Source: GCA-2746365 sp964651445 (GTDB taxonomy: Bacteria; Pseudomonadota; Gammaproteobacteria; SZUA-229). Taken from it: DNA of 33,747 bases. The notes beneath the pieces are model-generated. The model was not told where the DNA came from. It searched no databases and saw only the letters and a program-made list of their open reading frames with translations. Shown here piece after piece: positions 8,701 through 17,555 of the stretch; positions within the stretch are counted from its first letter, which is position 1; every line of letters begins with the position of its first letter. The stretch spans positions 1 through 33,747 of the forward strand of contig CAZYYW010000012.1 of the NCBI GenBank assembly GCA_964651445.1. The letters run 5' to 3'. The translations under genes were made by a program, and so were the position numbers.

Positions 8701-9183
8701 GTGTGTCCTGGTAATACTGCGTTAAGTGATCTTGATCCAGATGTAGAAAAGTTCTTGCCGGCTATGCCGCCTTCAGGTTTTACCGGTGCTTATTTACGAG
8801 GTGGGGCAACGATTCCATTAATCTCGGGTGGTTGCGCTTTAAATTTAGGCGTTAGTGCTGATTTTGGTGCTTGGATTTTTGTTGGTCAACCGACCACAAT
8901 TGGTGGTTTGGTTGGAGGTGGTGCTATGGGTGAAGTACTTTGTATTGCTGCGATAAAAGGTAAGGTGAGGGTATCAGGCTCAGTTAATACTGATGGTGGC
9001 CTTAAATTAGGAGGCGAGGCCTGGGGCGTTGCAGGTGTCGGTTTTTGCGAACCAAACACCTGGACAACTGTTAAACGTAGTCGTAATGATGACTGGTGTG
9101 GTACCGGTGACATAGAGACAGATGCAATTTTTGAAAATGGTGAGTGGGATATTACGGTTCCTTCACCTGGAGCTATTTTCTAA
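2752..9183 (+). CDS. giant Calx-beta-containing surface lipoprotein, unknown function
   Basis: This is a 2143-residue predicted lipoprotein. A signal peptide ends in the lipobox VLVGC (Cys ~22), followed by GGGGSSSNN. Residues ~35-60 look like a carboxypeptidase-regulatory-like strand repeat. Residues ~280-390 form a Calx-beta domain (VDYIGMLETVVISPGSTS, then DNETEQTEEFTI), a fold that often binds calcium. Residues ~1053-1069, CDAIDNNGNDIIDENC, resemble the MopE-type putative metal-binding motif. Residues ~1415-1800 are helical and heptad-rich and could form a long coiled coil. The last ~200 residues are glycine-rich short beta strands with paired cysteines. The rest is beta-rich and unrecognised. 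Its stop overlaps the next start (TAATG). No enzyme motif was seen. An outer-membrane-anchored adhesin or assembly scaffold is an inference. No strong Shine-Dalgarno precedes ATG 2752. Confidence 0.85.
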   Translation: MIRAHIKSYVFLVFLTTVLVGCGGGGSSSNNSDKAKVIVTGVVQKGLFTNLNVIAYPIDPSSGIVGLPFPVEVKGQGYTVETNVNQALLLEAMGEFINDVNGSPVQLDKPLKVLVNITDKDVEANINILTTVIAEKTLKDIPNSSLTVPEIIAQQESFVNDLFGLPESTKPEQLSYENIQIDSDLADPNLLLLLLSAGIVDVLEGDQFFADGFSEILNSAVSAATVGGAITVRETLNGMAIDDIYSRVLDYAGYAFLPDILLDGSPVLVCAIIVDTCDWISDEPTVTVTANAVYEAAGKAHLTIQLGRISLLPVKISIRTESGSAIQGVDYIGMLETVVISPGSTSKNVELDIVIDNETEQTEEFTILVVSLNETFSVITPSIKLSIRDGAPNGFENKDVSNMLIESVTVPLICLPDGDCSPIDSSKSLGLVEGGNILVKSEIDLAANCVDSVDCPELSTDWLVDYYLIAKNALDVRQSETALGSYIYKRTTVQLVSELASVQNPFINIGGIETASLIKSAHDNGWSLEVEARFGVPELSKVASFPSVVPLPSSVTAGSSEITFGTVLSVTDANTAGCSHGEYSINAVYQDTANAIEITDTISLPPAGTGSLCVQFDSVDPTGVPGNVVDGSITIDEAGYKLHDGMGVRVVNQYAGINLLIPGFISIFPSYLHAEGWPFEFLIEDVTLSSIGVAINYSGMKYVMDVGYSDQDPRKNGRLYSNDIFYSGVSGQSGSLIITSDGLDGTIAVAPNDWNTLSLAFPKAIVQWQTFTQEIKQNKLQPTQLNISSYDMQQATACAAPGCDGDAPQMWRVEASNAKFDGDGFLLGDAVNKRADQIVVFGAKGNGTFAWSRPDDLVLQQNLKLAIPGYVIPAVERVSDYLLAHLNDTPLDADLSRHPMGSLAFNDGNFHPVGLSVGPEIYRNAQGFPETGDGQNLSVFDNGLTINNGVDDPFNLTSSVAVKYVLRNAGLTGVFNVSASSLNSNVPFYGYPINLSRFAVRATDNTLDTFTWIDGRLALNGDAGGPDGLDIWFENLEINCAARLANVDLIFEQCDAIDNNGNDIIDENCLPRLYSWQTETDIFSAGFSGSENGLACATGTQSFALDQQLYFAALNKPVAFQTQWNALGDLVSHTSGELPNYRFDKSNDGDGFPIKTQGAKLASGQIDGVGYGWLEFTNTRLGVPFWNGIEADLRLANRQKFADLVAEPTVVLPAGELAVQQTATAQTNKQLLQKTIDNEVFIDAQYQWGNTGFGFTLPVYYQPYQFDSGQNDADASGRQSRFVGQMLSKDLFVMDVNAGINFIEPDRTKLSFGASADFEKLGNISFQVDPTDPESSRAVDDLLISLNIISDPLLEPALTDFLDSINVINRFASRGLDEAVQKGLQLAIKEAGQTSPSGDPFVAASEALALVRSGPQQVITIISDEIKQPLNNQLFALEQQLRDGIGLLDNAAISKEVALSHIDTVITGVKQVKEEAFAIDARLDATVMRAQGLITNVQPILGDVETAMNQIESIMQEKVVFTASICTGDFSSFSEEKGYLDKVLARFASVRSLANTIKNSDALFLVAEQLSIDTEQKNRLDTSKRRVREAVGELLSFVEAAELAVRNAVCSGDVNDVLDGVNVLLSRVRGDVAAANLALVGASEAIDDLLDLRLKLKDAIVKPIDQLVEILETASDHLEGDIIQANEVFASIDNGVNGLLDSVFDDARNEINVVITGIEIKLLASLDGLLPGAYMSPQQLREMLVTEVMRSEPIKLMRRKMDKHFSEIAYSANGIVLQYLDQLNLVIQSALASINGPVNDALSAATAGVRVIPLQAAGIDGYATIAGNELERAHIGAEWSMRGGDDDNPTTYRAALDAESWSARNLSDDLETATPCSPNDASSLLDVKISAYGLPINILESDIELEKLYLGFTLQQGGNGEPPLIPIGVFGGINIMGSISFTDATVTDPAFAAGLGKLQTYIGASAAASFSGLEAEVAFLVGRVCPGNTALSDLDPDVEKFLPAMPPSGFTGAYLRGGATIPLISGGCALNLGVSADFGAWIFVGQPTTIGGLVGGGAMGEVLCIAAIKGKVRVSGSVNTDGGLKLGGEAWGVAGVGFCEPNTWTTVKRSRNDDWCGTGDIETDAIFENGEWDITVPSPGAIF

Positions 9184-12100
9184 TGTTTTTTTATCTCACT
9201 AAATGGAAAATTATTTTTGTTTTGTTTTTAATTGTGGCTTCATCTGCTGTTGTCGCTAAAGAAACACAGCTATATTTTCTGGCGCGTCAGGCACCATTAG
9301 GTTCTATCGTTAATGCAGGGCAGGGGCAACAGGTTGTTTATCTCCGCTGGGATCAGATAGAAGGGCGTTTGCCTGAGGATGTTGTTAGCTTTCGTCTGTT
9401 ACGAAATGGTGTGGCTGTTAATAGCACCGATTTTCCAGCAAATGCTGTTATGTCAATCAGTGAAATTAATACTCTATATCATGGGGCAGCGCAACAACGT
9501 CGTAAACTGGAATTAATTACTCGTTTGAATGAATTGACTGCAGCGAATGGTGATGCTTTTTCAGCAGCCAATTTCGCTAGTTATCTTCATGGTTTATTGA
9601 ACCCACTTGATAGTGAAAATTATAATCCCTTATGGGCATTCTTGGGTTCAAGTACAGACTTTAATATTGCTCGTGCTCGTTATCGTGGCTGGATAGATAC
9701 ATTACCTGCAACAGGCACTGTAGAGTATGAGTTGTTAGCTGTAAATGCCAATGACGATACGGTTCGAGTTGGTTTAACACAGGTGAATTTAGGTGCCGCC
9801 AATACATTACCCGGTGCAAGTGATTTTAAACAAATACTTACGTCTGATGCACGTTGTGATTATCCAGAAAATGCCAAAGATCATTTTACCGTAGCGTTAG
9901 CCTGGAATTCGCCAGGTGAAAATGTAACCCCTGCGGTCGTTGCTGATCGTATTGCTGCTCAGTTATATATTAGTGGCTACGATCTTTATCGTAGTAGTGA
10001 AAATCTTGCCGCTGATATTATTCAGGCACCAATACGTGATATAGCGGCACTCGCTGCTCAGGTTTCTAGCGATAGCAGGGGTATTCCTCAGTTGACCGGT
10101 CTAGATAAAGTTAATCTATCCTTACTTATCGATTCAGGCTCGACGATAAACGGCGCTAAATGGCTGGAAGCACGTGATCTGCTAAAAAGAGCAGGGCTTA
10201 AACCCGGTGATCGTCGTGCTTATTATCTAGTAGCAAAAGATTTTACCGGTAACTATGGACCGACCGTGGCCACTATTGTAACAGTGCCGTCAACGACCCG
10301 ACCACCCGCACCGTGGAATCTAAGGGTATTTGCAGATGAGACGAGTTCTGTTTTAAATCCTCCTTTCAGTCAGTTAACAGCGCCTGATGCTTTATTGTTT
10401 AGTTGGGATAAGGTAAACCTGGCTAATTACATGAGAATGTTTCAGGGAACACGAAAATACTGTAATGCGTTAGCAGCACAGACAAGTGGTGTGCTCGAGT
10501 TTGTTGGTATCAACCAGAACTGCGCAACTGATTTGCATAGTAGTGTGCGTCTTGATGTAGAAGAGTATCGTGTTTATCGCTTTACTGATTTTGATGTTGC
10601 TGGTCGTTTCAAAGACAGTGATGGTGACGGCGTTGCAGACTCTGATGAACGTCAATTGGGTCTGCAATGTGATGCCACACAGCAGCCTATAGGGGCGATT
10701 AATTATCTCGCGCAGGATGTTAGCTTAACCAATATCGATGCAGGATTTTTATCGGGTAATCCTGATATTGTGCGTCTACGAGATAAAGTACCAGCAGGAG
10801 CAAAAGACACAGTGTACTGGTATCGTATTGTTTCTGTTGCGGGTAATTCAAGTAGCAATCAACGAGTGAGTTTTCTTAGTGCGCCACAACGTGGTCTGTT
10901 TCCTAATCGAACCCCACCTGATGAACCTATTGTTGAAATTAAAAAAATGGGGAAAACCCGTAACGGTTGTGAACTTATATCATCACCGAATGCTGAATGG
11001 CGTTTTGATGAAAAGCTTAGTCCGCTTGGTGAGGTAGCTGCTCCCTTAACACTAACTTGTACTAATAACGTTTCGTACACATTTATTGAATCGGATGTTA
11101 GCTCTACCACACTGTCTCAATGTAATGACATTCGTATCGACCCAGACTGTGGTAGTAAAAGCACTATCGTCACCCTGTCTTATCCTATGTCTCCTGCCAC
11201 TGGCGGAGTTGCCTGTGAGGTGGTAGTGCCATCTGATGTTTCATTTTGTGCTAATGGAAGACTCAGTTTGGTGCCGACTTATCAGTTTGGTAACGTTGAT
11301 GTACGGTCAGGCGATTTAGTTAACAATACTGTTGAAGTAAAAGTCAGGCCGCCAAACAGTAGTACTTGTGTTGCATTGTTTGAAAATATTGATGGTAGTG
11401 CAGTGCGAATAGCTAGTAGCTGTGAGCCTGAAGGCATAACCTATTTACCGGGTAATGGTTCATTTTGCGGATATGCCATAGCGACGGATGAAAATAATAA
11501 TATTTCTACAGCGGTACACTTCCCCTGTACGCTTGCAACAAAAAATTTGAAAGCACCAGGCTCGCCTCAAATATTAAATTTTAAGGTGAACGACGCAGAA
11601 GCAGACATCACTTTTAGAGTGTCGGATGAGCAGGCTGTTATCACCATGATCAGGCTCGATCATAATAAATCGGATGGTTCGATGAGCCGTACGGTAGACA
11701 GTGTTTCTGTTATTGCATCGTCAACAGGAGAAAATATTGTACATGTTCTGTCTGTTGATGCCTTGCTAACAACTAAAGACCGTTTTTGTGTGAGTTTAAA
11801 AGCGATTGCGCGTAATTCGGGCGATGTTCAGTCTTTAAGTTCACCCTGGAGCAAACAGCGTTGTTATACAAGACTGTCTACGGGTGAAGAAGACTTACCA
11901 ACTTACCTACCATGGCCATCAATCGAACAATCAGTGGAAGGAGCGCCGCTATTAGGTGAATTTATTTCAGATTTTCGTCGTTCGCAACATTTCTTAATGC
12001 TAAATAATTTGGCAAGTACGAATCGGGTGTCAACTAATGCCCGCCACATTGGCAGTATTGCAGAGTGTTTGTATTTGTTACCAGGGCAAGTCACAGGCGA

Positions 12101-12581
12101 GTTGCCTCCTTCTCCAGAGTCTGTTGCTGCCTCTAATGAATTTGATCGTATTGAGTGCACAGATGCTGGTTTGGCAATAATGAAAACCGTATTAGTCCCT
12201 CATCTAAATTTTATCTTGTATCGACAAAGTCGTATTGTTGGTGGCAATGAGGGTGATTGGGTACAGGTTTCACCGTTAATAGAATTTGCACACTTTGATG
12301 CGATTACGCCTGTTAACTTAGGTCTCGATCCTAAGGATGACCCTGGAATAATTAAATGGCGACTAAATGATCCATTTATAAAATTTTTCTATAATACGCA
12401 AATTTTTGCAGTGGATTTCTTTTATCTGGATCGTTACCCATTCGTGTCTTCTACAAATCTTTTTTCGACGCTAGATGGAATAGCTTCGCTATCTGAATTT
12501 CGTTATCAGGCGGTTTACTTTGATAGTTCACATCGACCTGTACGCTGGCGTCAGTCGAACTGGTTTAAGGGATACGAATAA
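9183..12581 (+). CDS. large secreted protein with fibronectin-like segments and a calcium-type repeat
   Basis: This is an exported protein of about 1132 residues. ATG 9183 is preferred over an upstream in-frame GTG at 9144 for three reasons: it overlaps the stop of the previous gene as TAATG, TGGAG at 9168-9172 sits upstream, and it places a clean signal peptide at the N terminus (MFFYLTKWKIIF..., cleavage after AVVA, residue 25). There is no lipobox. Segments beginning near 372 (RPPAPWNLRV), 576 (TPPDEPIV) and 791 (APGSPQIL) look like fibronectin type III-like sandwiches. Residues ~478-492 (DSDGDGVADSDERQLG) match a thrombospondin type 3 calcium-binding repeat. Many cysteines in the second half suggest disulfides and thus a non-cytoplasmic location. 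No catalytic motif was seen. Tight coupling to both neighbours argues for a shared complex, but its function is unknown. Confidence 0.83.
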   Translation: MFFYLTKWKIIFVLFLIVASSAVVAKETQLYFLARQAPLGSIVNAGQGQQVVYLRWDQIEGRLPEDVVSFRLLRNGVAVNSTDFPANAVMSISEINTLYHGAAQQRRKLELITRLNELTAANGDAFSAANFASYLHGLLNPLDSENYNPLWAFLGSSTDFNIARARYRGWIDTLPATGTVEYELLAVNANDDTVRVGLTQVNLGAANTLPGASDFKQILTSDARCDYPENAKDHFTVALAWNSPGENVTPAVVADRIAAQLYISGYDLYRSSENLAADIIQAPIRDIAALAAQVSSDSRGIPQLTGLDKVNLSLLIDSGSTINGAKWLEARDLLKRAGLKPGDRRAYYLVAKDFTGNYGPTVATIVTVPSTTRPPAPWNLRVFADETSSVLNPPFSQLTAPDALLFSWDKVNLANYMRMFQGTRKYCNALAAQTSGVLEFVGINQNCATDLHSSVRLDVEEYRVYRFTDFDVAGRFKDSDGDGVADSDERQLGLQCDATQQPIGAINYLAQDVSLTNIDAGFLSGNPDIVRLRDKVPAGAKDTVYWYRIVSVAGNSSSNQRVSFLSAPQRGLFPNRTPPDEPIVEIKKMGKTRNGCELISSPNAEWRFDEKLSPLGEVAAPLTLTCTNNVSYTFIESDVSSTTLSQCNDIRIDPDCGSKSTIVTLSYPMSPATGGVACEVVVPSDVSFCANGRLSLVPTYQFGNVDVRSGDLVNNTVEVKVRPPNSSTCVALFENIDGSAVRIASSCEPEGITYLPGNGSFCGYAIATDENNNISTAVHFPCTLATKNLKAPGSPQILNFKVNDAEADITFRVSDEQAVITMIRLDHNKSDGSMSRTVDSVSVIASSTGENIVHVLSVDALLTTKDRFCVSLKAIARNSGDVQSLSSPWSKQRCYTRLSTGEEDLPTYLPWPSIEQSVEGAPLLGEFISDFRRSQHFLMLNNLASTNRVSTNARHIGSIAECLYLLPGQVTGELPPSPESVAASNEFDRIECTDAGLAIMKTVLVPHLNFILYRQSRIVGGNEGDWVQVSPLIEFAHFDAITPVNLGLDPKDDPGIIKWRLNDPFIKFFYNTQIFAVDFFYLDRYPFVSSTNLFSTLDGIASLSEFRYQAVYFDSSHRPVRWRQSNWFKGYE

Positions 12582-15500
12582 TGTTTTCCAAATATTTTTA
12601 TAAGCAGTTTCTGACAAAACTATTTCTGTTATACCTCTGTGTATCTACAGCTCAGGCAACTGCGCTATTTGATGGTACGACAGCGGATGCCTGGTTAGTT
12701 GATGCCAAAACAGGTCAATTAGTTGGATATGATTTAGGACAGTGGACTGAACAATTTAACGCCTCAAGTTTCCCCGGGTTTTCGTTAAGCAATAATAATG
12801 TAATTTTGGTTAACCATTTGCCTAATAGTTCAGTACCCATGTCGTTAGGACAGCCAGGCATTTCACTTGCAGGGATTGGTGATAGTGCACTTATGGTCGG
12901 TGGTGGTGGACAAAGTGGCTTTAGAAACTTAGAGCTTTCACCAAAAACGGGCACTTATAATGAAACCACCGCCGTCACTATTCAAGTCAGTGTGGCTTTG
13001 CTTGAACAGGCGAGTTACATTCTGAGATGGAAAGTAGGTACGCAAGCACTTAAAACCGAATTACTTAGTTTTGAAAATGTTAAAGATTCCCAGGACGGTT
13101 ACTACACAAAGACTATTTATCTTGTGACAGATGGTGACTATATTGTTGATGTCGAACTATCGACAATAGGTGGTACGATAATCGAAACAGCAGCAGCTAC
13201 TTATACGATTGCTGTTGGAATTGATCAACGTAATCGAGATACCGATGGTGATAGTTTACCTGATCTGGTAGAGCTTGATATCGGCCTCAATCCACTTGAG
13301 GATGATTGGAATGCTGACCTGAATGGTGACGGTTGGTCAGAGTTGGATGCGTGGATAAGACGTTTTTGTCTTGATCCCGTTACTAGACTGCCCATTGCAG
13401 GGGATGATTCGTGTATTGATGATGCTGAATTGCCAATAGACAGTGACCAGGATAACTGGTCCGATTTTGATGAGATTTTACGTGGTACCAATCCGTTAGA
13501 CCCAGAACCAATAATAGAAGGTTTTGTAAGCATTCCGCCAACGGGTGAATCTTTACCGGATGCACGTTTTTGTGTAGCCGATGATATCTTTTATTTCAAC
13601 CTCAATTTCAAAACATCTTCACCCAAAGTTATTTTTCGAATTGGGGCGGATGGATCATTTGCCTCAGCGCCGTATGAAAATATCCAGGTAGACTTTAATC
13701 AAGATGGCTCAATTAATGGCGGAACTGTTCCAGAAGTAGTCACTAGTTCTACATCCCCAATAAATGATCGTTGGCAAGACGGTTTAATTGATGACTTTAC
13801 GATTGAATCGATAGCGCCGAATACCTGGCGTATTTATGGCAGTGTTCCTGTGGGAGCTAATCCTTTTGTTGCAGGTGATGTTATTAGTAGTATCGATGTT
13901 GATGTTATTAGTGAATCGGCACAATTAGATCCCGTTACAGTATCCGAAGATAGAGCTGATTGTGAACCTGCATTTAGTACTGAGTTTGCAGAACAACAAC
14001 GATTGCGCTTCAAAGATTTTCCTTCTATTTCCAGGCTTTATGAAGTTGAATATCAGATTGATACGGGTTTTCTCGTTGCGCCATCAGCAAGCGTGTTAAA
14101 TTTAGATCAGCAGAGTCAGGGTGCTAAACAATTAGCATACGGCGGCAATGTTATACAAAGTTTTGTTGCTACTCAAAATAATATCGCTGGCGTAGATGTG
14201 GTGGTGGTAGCGGATAGTGCTAACAGTCAGGATGATATCATATTAAATATTTGGCAAAATACAGCACGGGGTGAATTGCTGCACCACCAGACATTACGTA
14301 ATGTAAAAATTGATCAACAGTTGGACACCACTCTTTCTTTTCGCTTTGACGCGATTGCTTTGCAAATGGGTCAAACGTATTATCTTGAGATTAGGCAGAG
14401 AGTGTCAAAACTTGCTTCAACGGGTATAGATAGTTATCTACAAGGTGAAGTATTAGAAGCTGAAGGTACGGTTGCACCAGGACAATCTGATTTAATTTTC
14501 ACACTTTATAATGATAGTAGCTTTGCTGATGGTGTTGCGGGTACTCGCTCAAATACACGTTGGCAAAAACTTATTGCAGCAAGCATAAACGGCAAGCCAT
14601 TGTACCAGTCAGATAATATGTTGCGACAAAATGAGATTGCGCAGGCCGGTCTTAACGACAGTGATATCGAACCACGTTTACGTTTTGATGTTGCATCAGT
14701 CGCCTTATTCGAAAACACTTTGCCTGCATTGCGATTGCCCGCAGGTGACAGTGTTGTAATTAATGCAATCCATCGTTTTGTTCCTGTTGAAAATGACCAA
14801 CATGATACACCTTTGGGCTATAGCCGCACGTATAAGTACTGGTTACCCAGAATGACGGATGTGACACCCGCATCAATGCTAGACGATATTGGACAGGGTG
14901 ACTGGTCTACTCCGGATGAATGGCGACGAGCATTTATTGCTTATCTATTGCCACGATTAACATTAATTGAAAGTCCACAACTTGATGTTAATTCTACCCT
15001 GCCGGTTAATGCTATTGAAATTGTCTTAACAGAAGAATCGTCCTTACAAGGTTTGTCCAAACAGCAGTTGTTTGCTTCTAGTACACATTTTGGGAATAGA
15101 CAGTTTGCTAACGCCTGGGAAAAAAGCTTACGACGTTTTTCAGAAGCTGATTATAATCTGGACTTAGCAATAACGGCGGTTAGTGGTGAACTGGAGGCAG
15201 GCTCATTGTTAGCAGATAATGGAAGCTGGTTACGTTCAACTTTCTTCGCTGGAAAAACAGGTACAAGTTCGGATACATATATTTTGCAACAGATACAACG
15301 TAATTCAGAAAGCGTCTGTTTTATTTCAGATGCAAATTTACCTGGCCTTCAGGCAGATAGTGTCGCGTGGAATACTTTTTTTGATCGTTGTCCAGATTAT
15401 TTCTCTGAGACAAAACTTAATCAATATCTTGCAGAAGATAAATTACGGAACTATCAATTACGATTAGTGTCTTTGCCGGGCGTTACGCTAGCACTGTTAG

Positions 15501-17533
15501 CAGACGTGACATTATTAAATGTTTCACAAGATTCTGATGCCGATGGCATTGAAAATGAGGTGGAAGTCGCGCAACCAGTCGATGCTCTGACACTGCCATG
15601 GTTAGAAGACAGTGATTTGGATCAGGTTATAGATGGGTTGGACCCTTGTGCTAATGATGCTTTTAACGAATGCAGTGATAATCCGATTTTACCTGTTATT
15701 AATGTTGGTGCGGATTTAACCGTAGTTGAACCGTCTATTGGTGAAGGTAGCGTTATCATCGGCATCCAAATTAATCGTATATACGATGAAACAATAACGG
15801 TTTTTTATGAAACACTGGTTACCATCAGTGATACTGCAACGCCAGGTCAGGATTTTACGATAATCAGTGGTAGTGTCGATATTGCACCAGGACAATTGAC
15901 GACATTAATCGAAGTGCCCATTTTTTCTGATGCGGATAGTGAGGGGGAAGAAACCTTTACCTTCCGTATAACAGGTGTCGATAATGCAAGTCTGAGTGAT
16001 GATGGCATTATTGTAATTACACTGAATGATCCTGAACCTGTTCTATTACCACCTACTATTTTGATTGTAGATTCAAATATAATTGTTGCTGAATCAAATT
16101 CAGTTCAACTTAATGCTTCGCAAAGTTTTGATCCATCCGGTGAAGCAATAACCTTCAGCTGGCAACAAACTGACACGACGGGTGTATTAATTAATTTTCC
16201 AGATACCACTTTATCGCTGCAGACATTTAATGCCCCTGCTGTATTAAGTTCTCTACAGTTAGAGTTTGAAGTAACGGTAACGAACGAATCAGGTCTAAGC
16301 AGCATTGCTTCGGTGAGTGTTCAGGTCGACCCTGTCATATTTGTACCTGGTAATGTTCTGGCTGTTGCTGGTGATACTCAGGTTGAACTTAGCTGGGATT
16401 TAGTTCCTGGTGCTATAGCTTATGATGTTTGTTATGCAAGCGAGACGATTACAGCACCTGATAATTGTAGCGTTCATCAAGATGGCGTTTTGCTTATTGA
16501 TGAAAACAGTCCTGTAATTATTGCTGGGCTAAATAATGGTACGCAATACTTTTTTGTTGTTATTCCTAAAGATACCAATGGTAATGGCGTGGCAAGTGTT
16601 GTTGTGAATGCAATACCAATATCCGCATCAACACAATTGATGAGTATTAAGAAAACAGGAGCAACAGTTAGTTATAGTGGTAATGGTTTCAAGGTGGGAA
16701 CTGGATCAATCAAGGATGATGCTTTTTATCAAAAAGGCGTAATTCCTTCGTATACAAGGGATGATACCAAGGAAACTGTTATTGATAATATTACAGGATT
16801 AGAGTGGCAAGATAACAATATCCCAGAAGTGCAAAGAGATTTTGATACTGCGCCACAATACTGTTTAAATTTAGATTTAGGCGGCTCAACTGATTGGCGT
16901 TTACCATCAAAGAAAGAACTGGAGTCTATCGCAAACTTCACTAAAGATGAAGGTAATGGTGAGCGCCATTCTTATCCTTTAGAATTTAACAATAACATTT
17001 CGCCGGTTTCAGCACATTGGACCTCATTACCTTTCGCCAACAATAATACTTTAGCGTTTGCAGTTTCTATGTCTCATGGTAATAGTGTTATTATCCTTAA
17101 AACAAGAGATATGAATGTGCGCTGTGTAAGGGGTGTTAGCACAAACTTAAATGGTGATTTCAGCAAAGCTAATGGCATTGTGACAGACAATCACTTTGGA
17201 TTGCAGTGGAAAGATGATGTTGCAATAGAATACATGGGTTATGAAGATGCTATTGATTTCTGTGAAAATTTGTCGCTGAATAGTAAAAATGATTGGAGAT
17301 TGCCGAATATTAATGAGTTGTTGACAGTTGTTGATTCGCATAATTCACCTGCTCTGAACCCGATTTTTCAATATCCACTTACGGGTAGTCTTGATGGCAT
17401 ATGGTCAAACACGCCTGCTACGGGTCGTTTTGATAATGGTAAAATGGGCGTTTCTAGATTTGTAGGTAATGCAAAGTCTCAATCATCTTCTCAGACACAA
17501 GTTGCAGACGTTATGTGTGTGCGGGGTCTGTAG
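12581..17533 (+). CDS. large secreted multidomain protein: TSP3 repeats, Calx-beta, PKD-like, FN3-like, two DUF1566
   Basis: This is a 1650-residue exported protein with a signal peptide ending STAQA (about residue 26). Thrombospondin type 3/EF-hand-like calcium repeats occur at ~220-310 (DTDGDSLPDLVELDIGLNP, later DSDQDNWSDFDEILRGTNP) and again at ~984-1036 (DSDADGIENEVE). Residues ~1037-1150 are a Calx-beta domain (PGQDFTIISGSVDIAPGQ, then DSEGEETFTF). Residues ~1157-1250 look PKD/cadherin-like and ~1254-1346 fibronectin type III-like. The C terminus has two DUF1566 (Lcl_C) modules at ~1387-1520 and ~1534-1650, with paired landmarks TGLEWQD/FGLQWKD, DWRLPSKKEL/DWRLPNINEL and RCVRG/MCVRG. 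The start overlaps the previous stop (TAATG) and AAGGGA lies 8 bases upstream. The architecture is that of a calcium-stabilised secreted protein with a C-terminal recognition head. The ligand and secretion route beyond the Sec signal are unknown. Confidence 0.87.
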   Translation: MFSKYFYKQFLTKLFLLYLCVSTAQATALFDGTTADAWLVDAKTGQLVGYDLGQWTEQFNASSFPGFSLSNNNVILVNHLPNSSVPMSLGQPGISLAGIGDSALMVGGGGQSGFRNLELSPKTGTYNETTAVTIQVSVALLEQASYILRWKVGTQALKTELLSFENVKDSQDGYYTKTIYLVTDGDYIVDVELSTIGGTIIETAAATYTIAVGIDQRNRDTDGDSLPDLVELDIGLNPLEDDWNADLNGDGWSELDAWIRRFCLDPVTRLPIAGDDSCIDDAELPIDSDQDNWSDFDEILRGTNPLDPEPIIEGFVSIPPTGESLPDARFCVADDIFYFNLNFKTSSPKVIFRIGADGSFASAPYENIQVDFNQDGSINGGTVPEVVTSSTSPINDRWQDGLIDDFTIESIAPNTWRIYGSVPVGANPFVAGDVISSIDVDVISESAQLDPVTVSEDRADCEPAFSTEFAEQQRLRFKDFPSISRLYEVEYQIDTGFLVAPSASVLNLDQQSQGAKQLAYGGNVIQSFVATQNNIAGVDVVVVADSANSQDDIILNIWQNTARGELLHHQTLRNVKIDQQLDTTLSFRFDAIALQMGQTYYLEIRQRVSKLASTGIDSYLQGEVLEAEGTVAPGQSDLIFTLYNDSSFADGVAGTRSNTRWQKLIAASINGKPLYQSDNMLRQNEIAQAGLNDSDIEPRLRFDVASVALFENTLPALRLPAGDSVVINAIHRFVPVENDQHDTPLGYSRTYKYWLPRMTDVTPASMLDDIGQGDWSTPDEWRRAFIAYLLPRLTLIESPQLDVNSTLPVNAIEIVLTEESSLQGLSKQQLFASSTHFGNRQFANAWEKSLRRFSEADYNLDLAITAVSGELEAGSLLADNGSWLRSTFFAGKTGTSSDTYILQQIQRNSESVCFISDANLPGLQADSVAWNTFFDRCPDYFSETKLNQYLAEDKLRNYQLRLVSLPGVTLALLADVTLLNVSQDSDADGIENEVEVAQPVDALTLPWLEDSDLDQVIDGLDPCANDAFNECSDNPILPVINVGADLTVVEPSIGEGSVIIGIQINRIYDETITVFYETLVTISDTATPGQDFTIISGSVDIAPGQLTTLIEVPIFSDADSEGEETFTFRITGVDNASLSDDGIIVITLNDPEPVLLPPTILIVDSNIIVAESNSVQLNASQSFDPSGEAITFSWQQTDTTGVLINFPDTTLSLQTFNAPAVLSSLQLEFEVTVTNESGLSSIASVSVQVDPVIFVPGNVLAVAGDTQVELSWDLVPGAIAYDVCYASETITAPDNCSVHQDGVLLIDENSPVIIAGLNNGTQYFFVVIPKDTNGNGVASVVVNAIPISASTQLMSIKKTGATVSYSGNGFKVGTGSIKDDAFYQKGVIPSYTRDDTKETVIDNITGLEWQDNNIPEVQRDFDTAPQYCLNLDLGGSTDWRLPSKKELESIANFTKDEGNGERHSYPLEFNNNISPVSAHWTSLPFANNNTLAFAVSMSHGNSVIILKTRDMNVRCVRGVSTNLNGDFSKANGIVTDNHFGLQWKDDVAIEYMGYEDAIDFCENLSLNSKNDWRLPNINELLTVVDSHNSPALNPIFQYPLTGSLDGIWSNTPATGRFDNGKMGVSRFVGNAKSQSSSQTQVADVMCVRGL

Positions 17534-17555
17534 TGATTAAAGAGACTGTCCTAAT

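Noticed and set aside
9144..9182. In-frame GTG start extending the second giant protein by 13 residues
   Set aside because: It would add residues before a clean signal peptide and lie deep in the previous gene. ATG 9183 has a ribosome binding site and a TAATG overlap.
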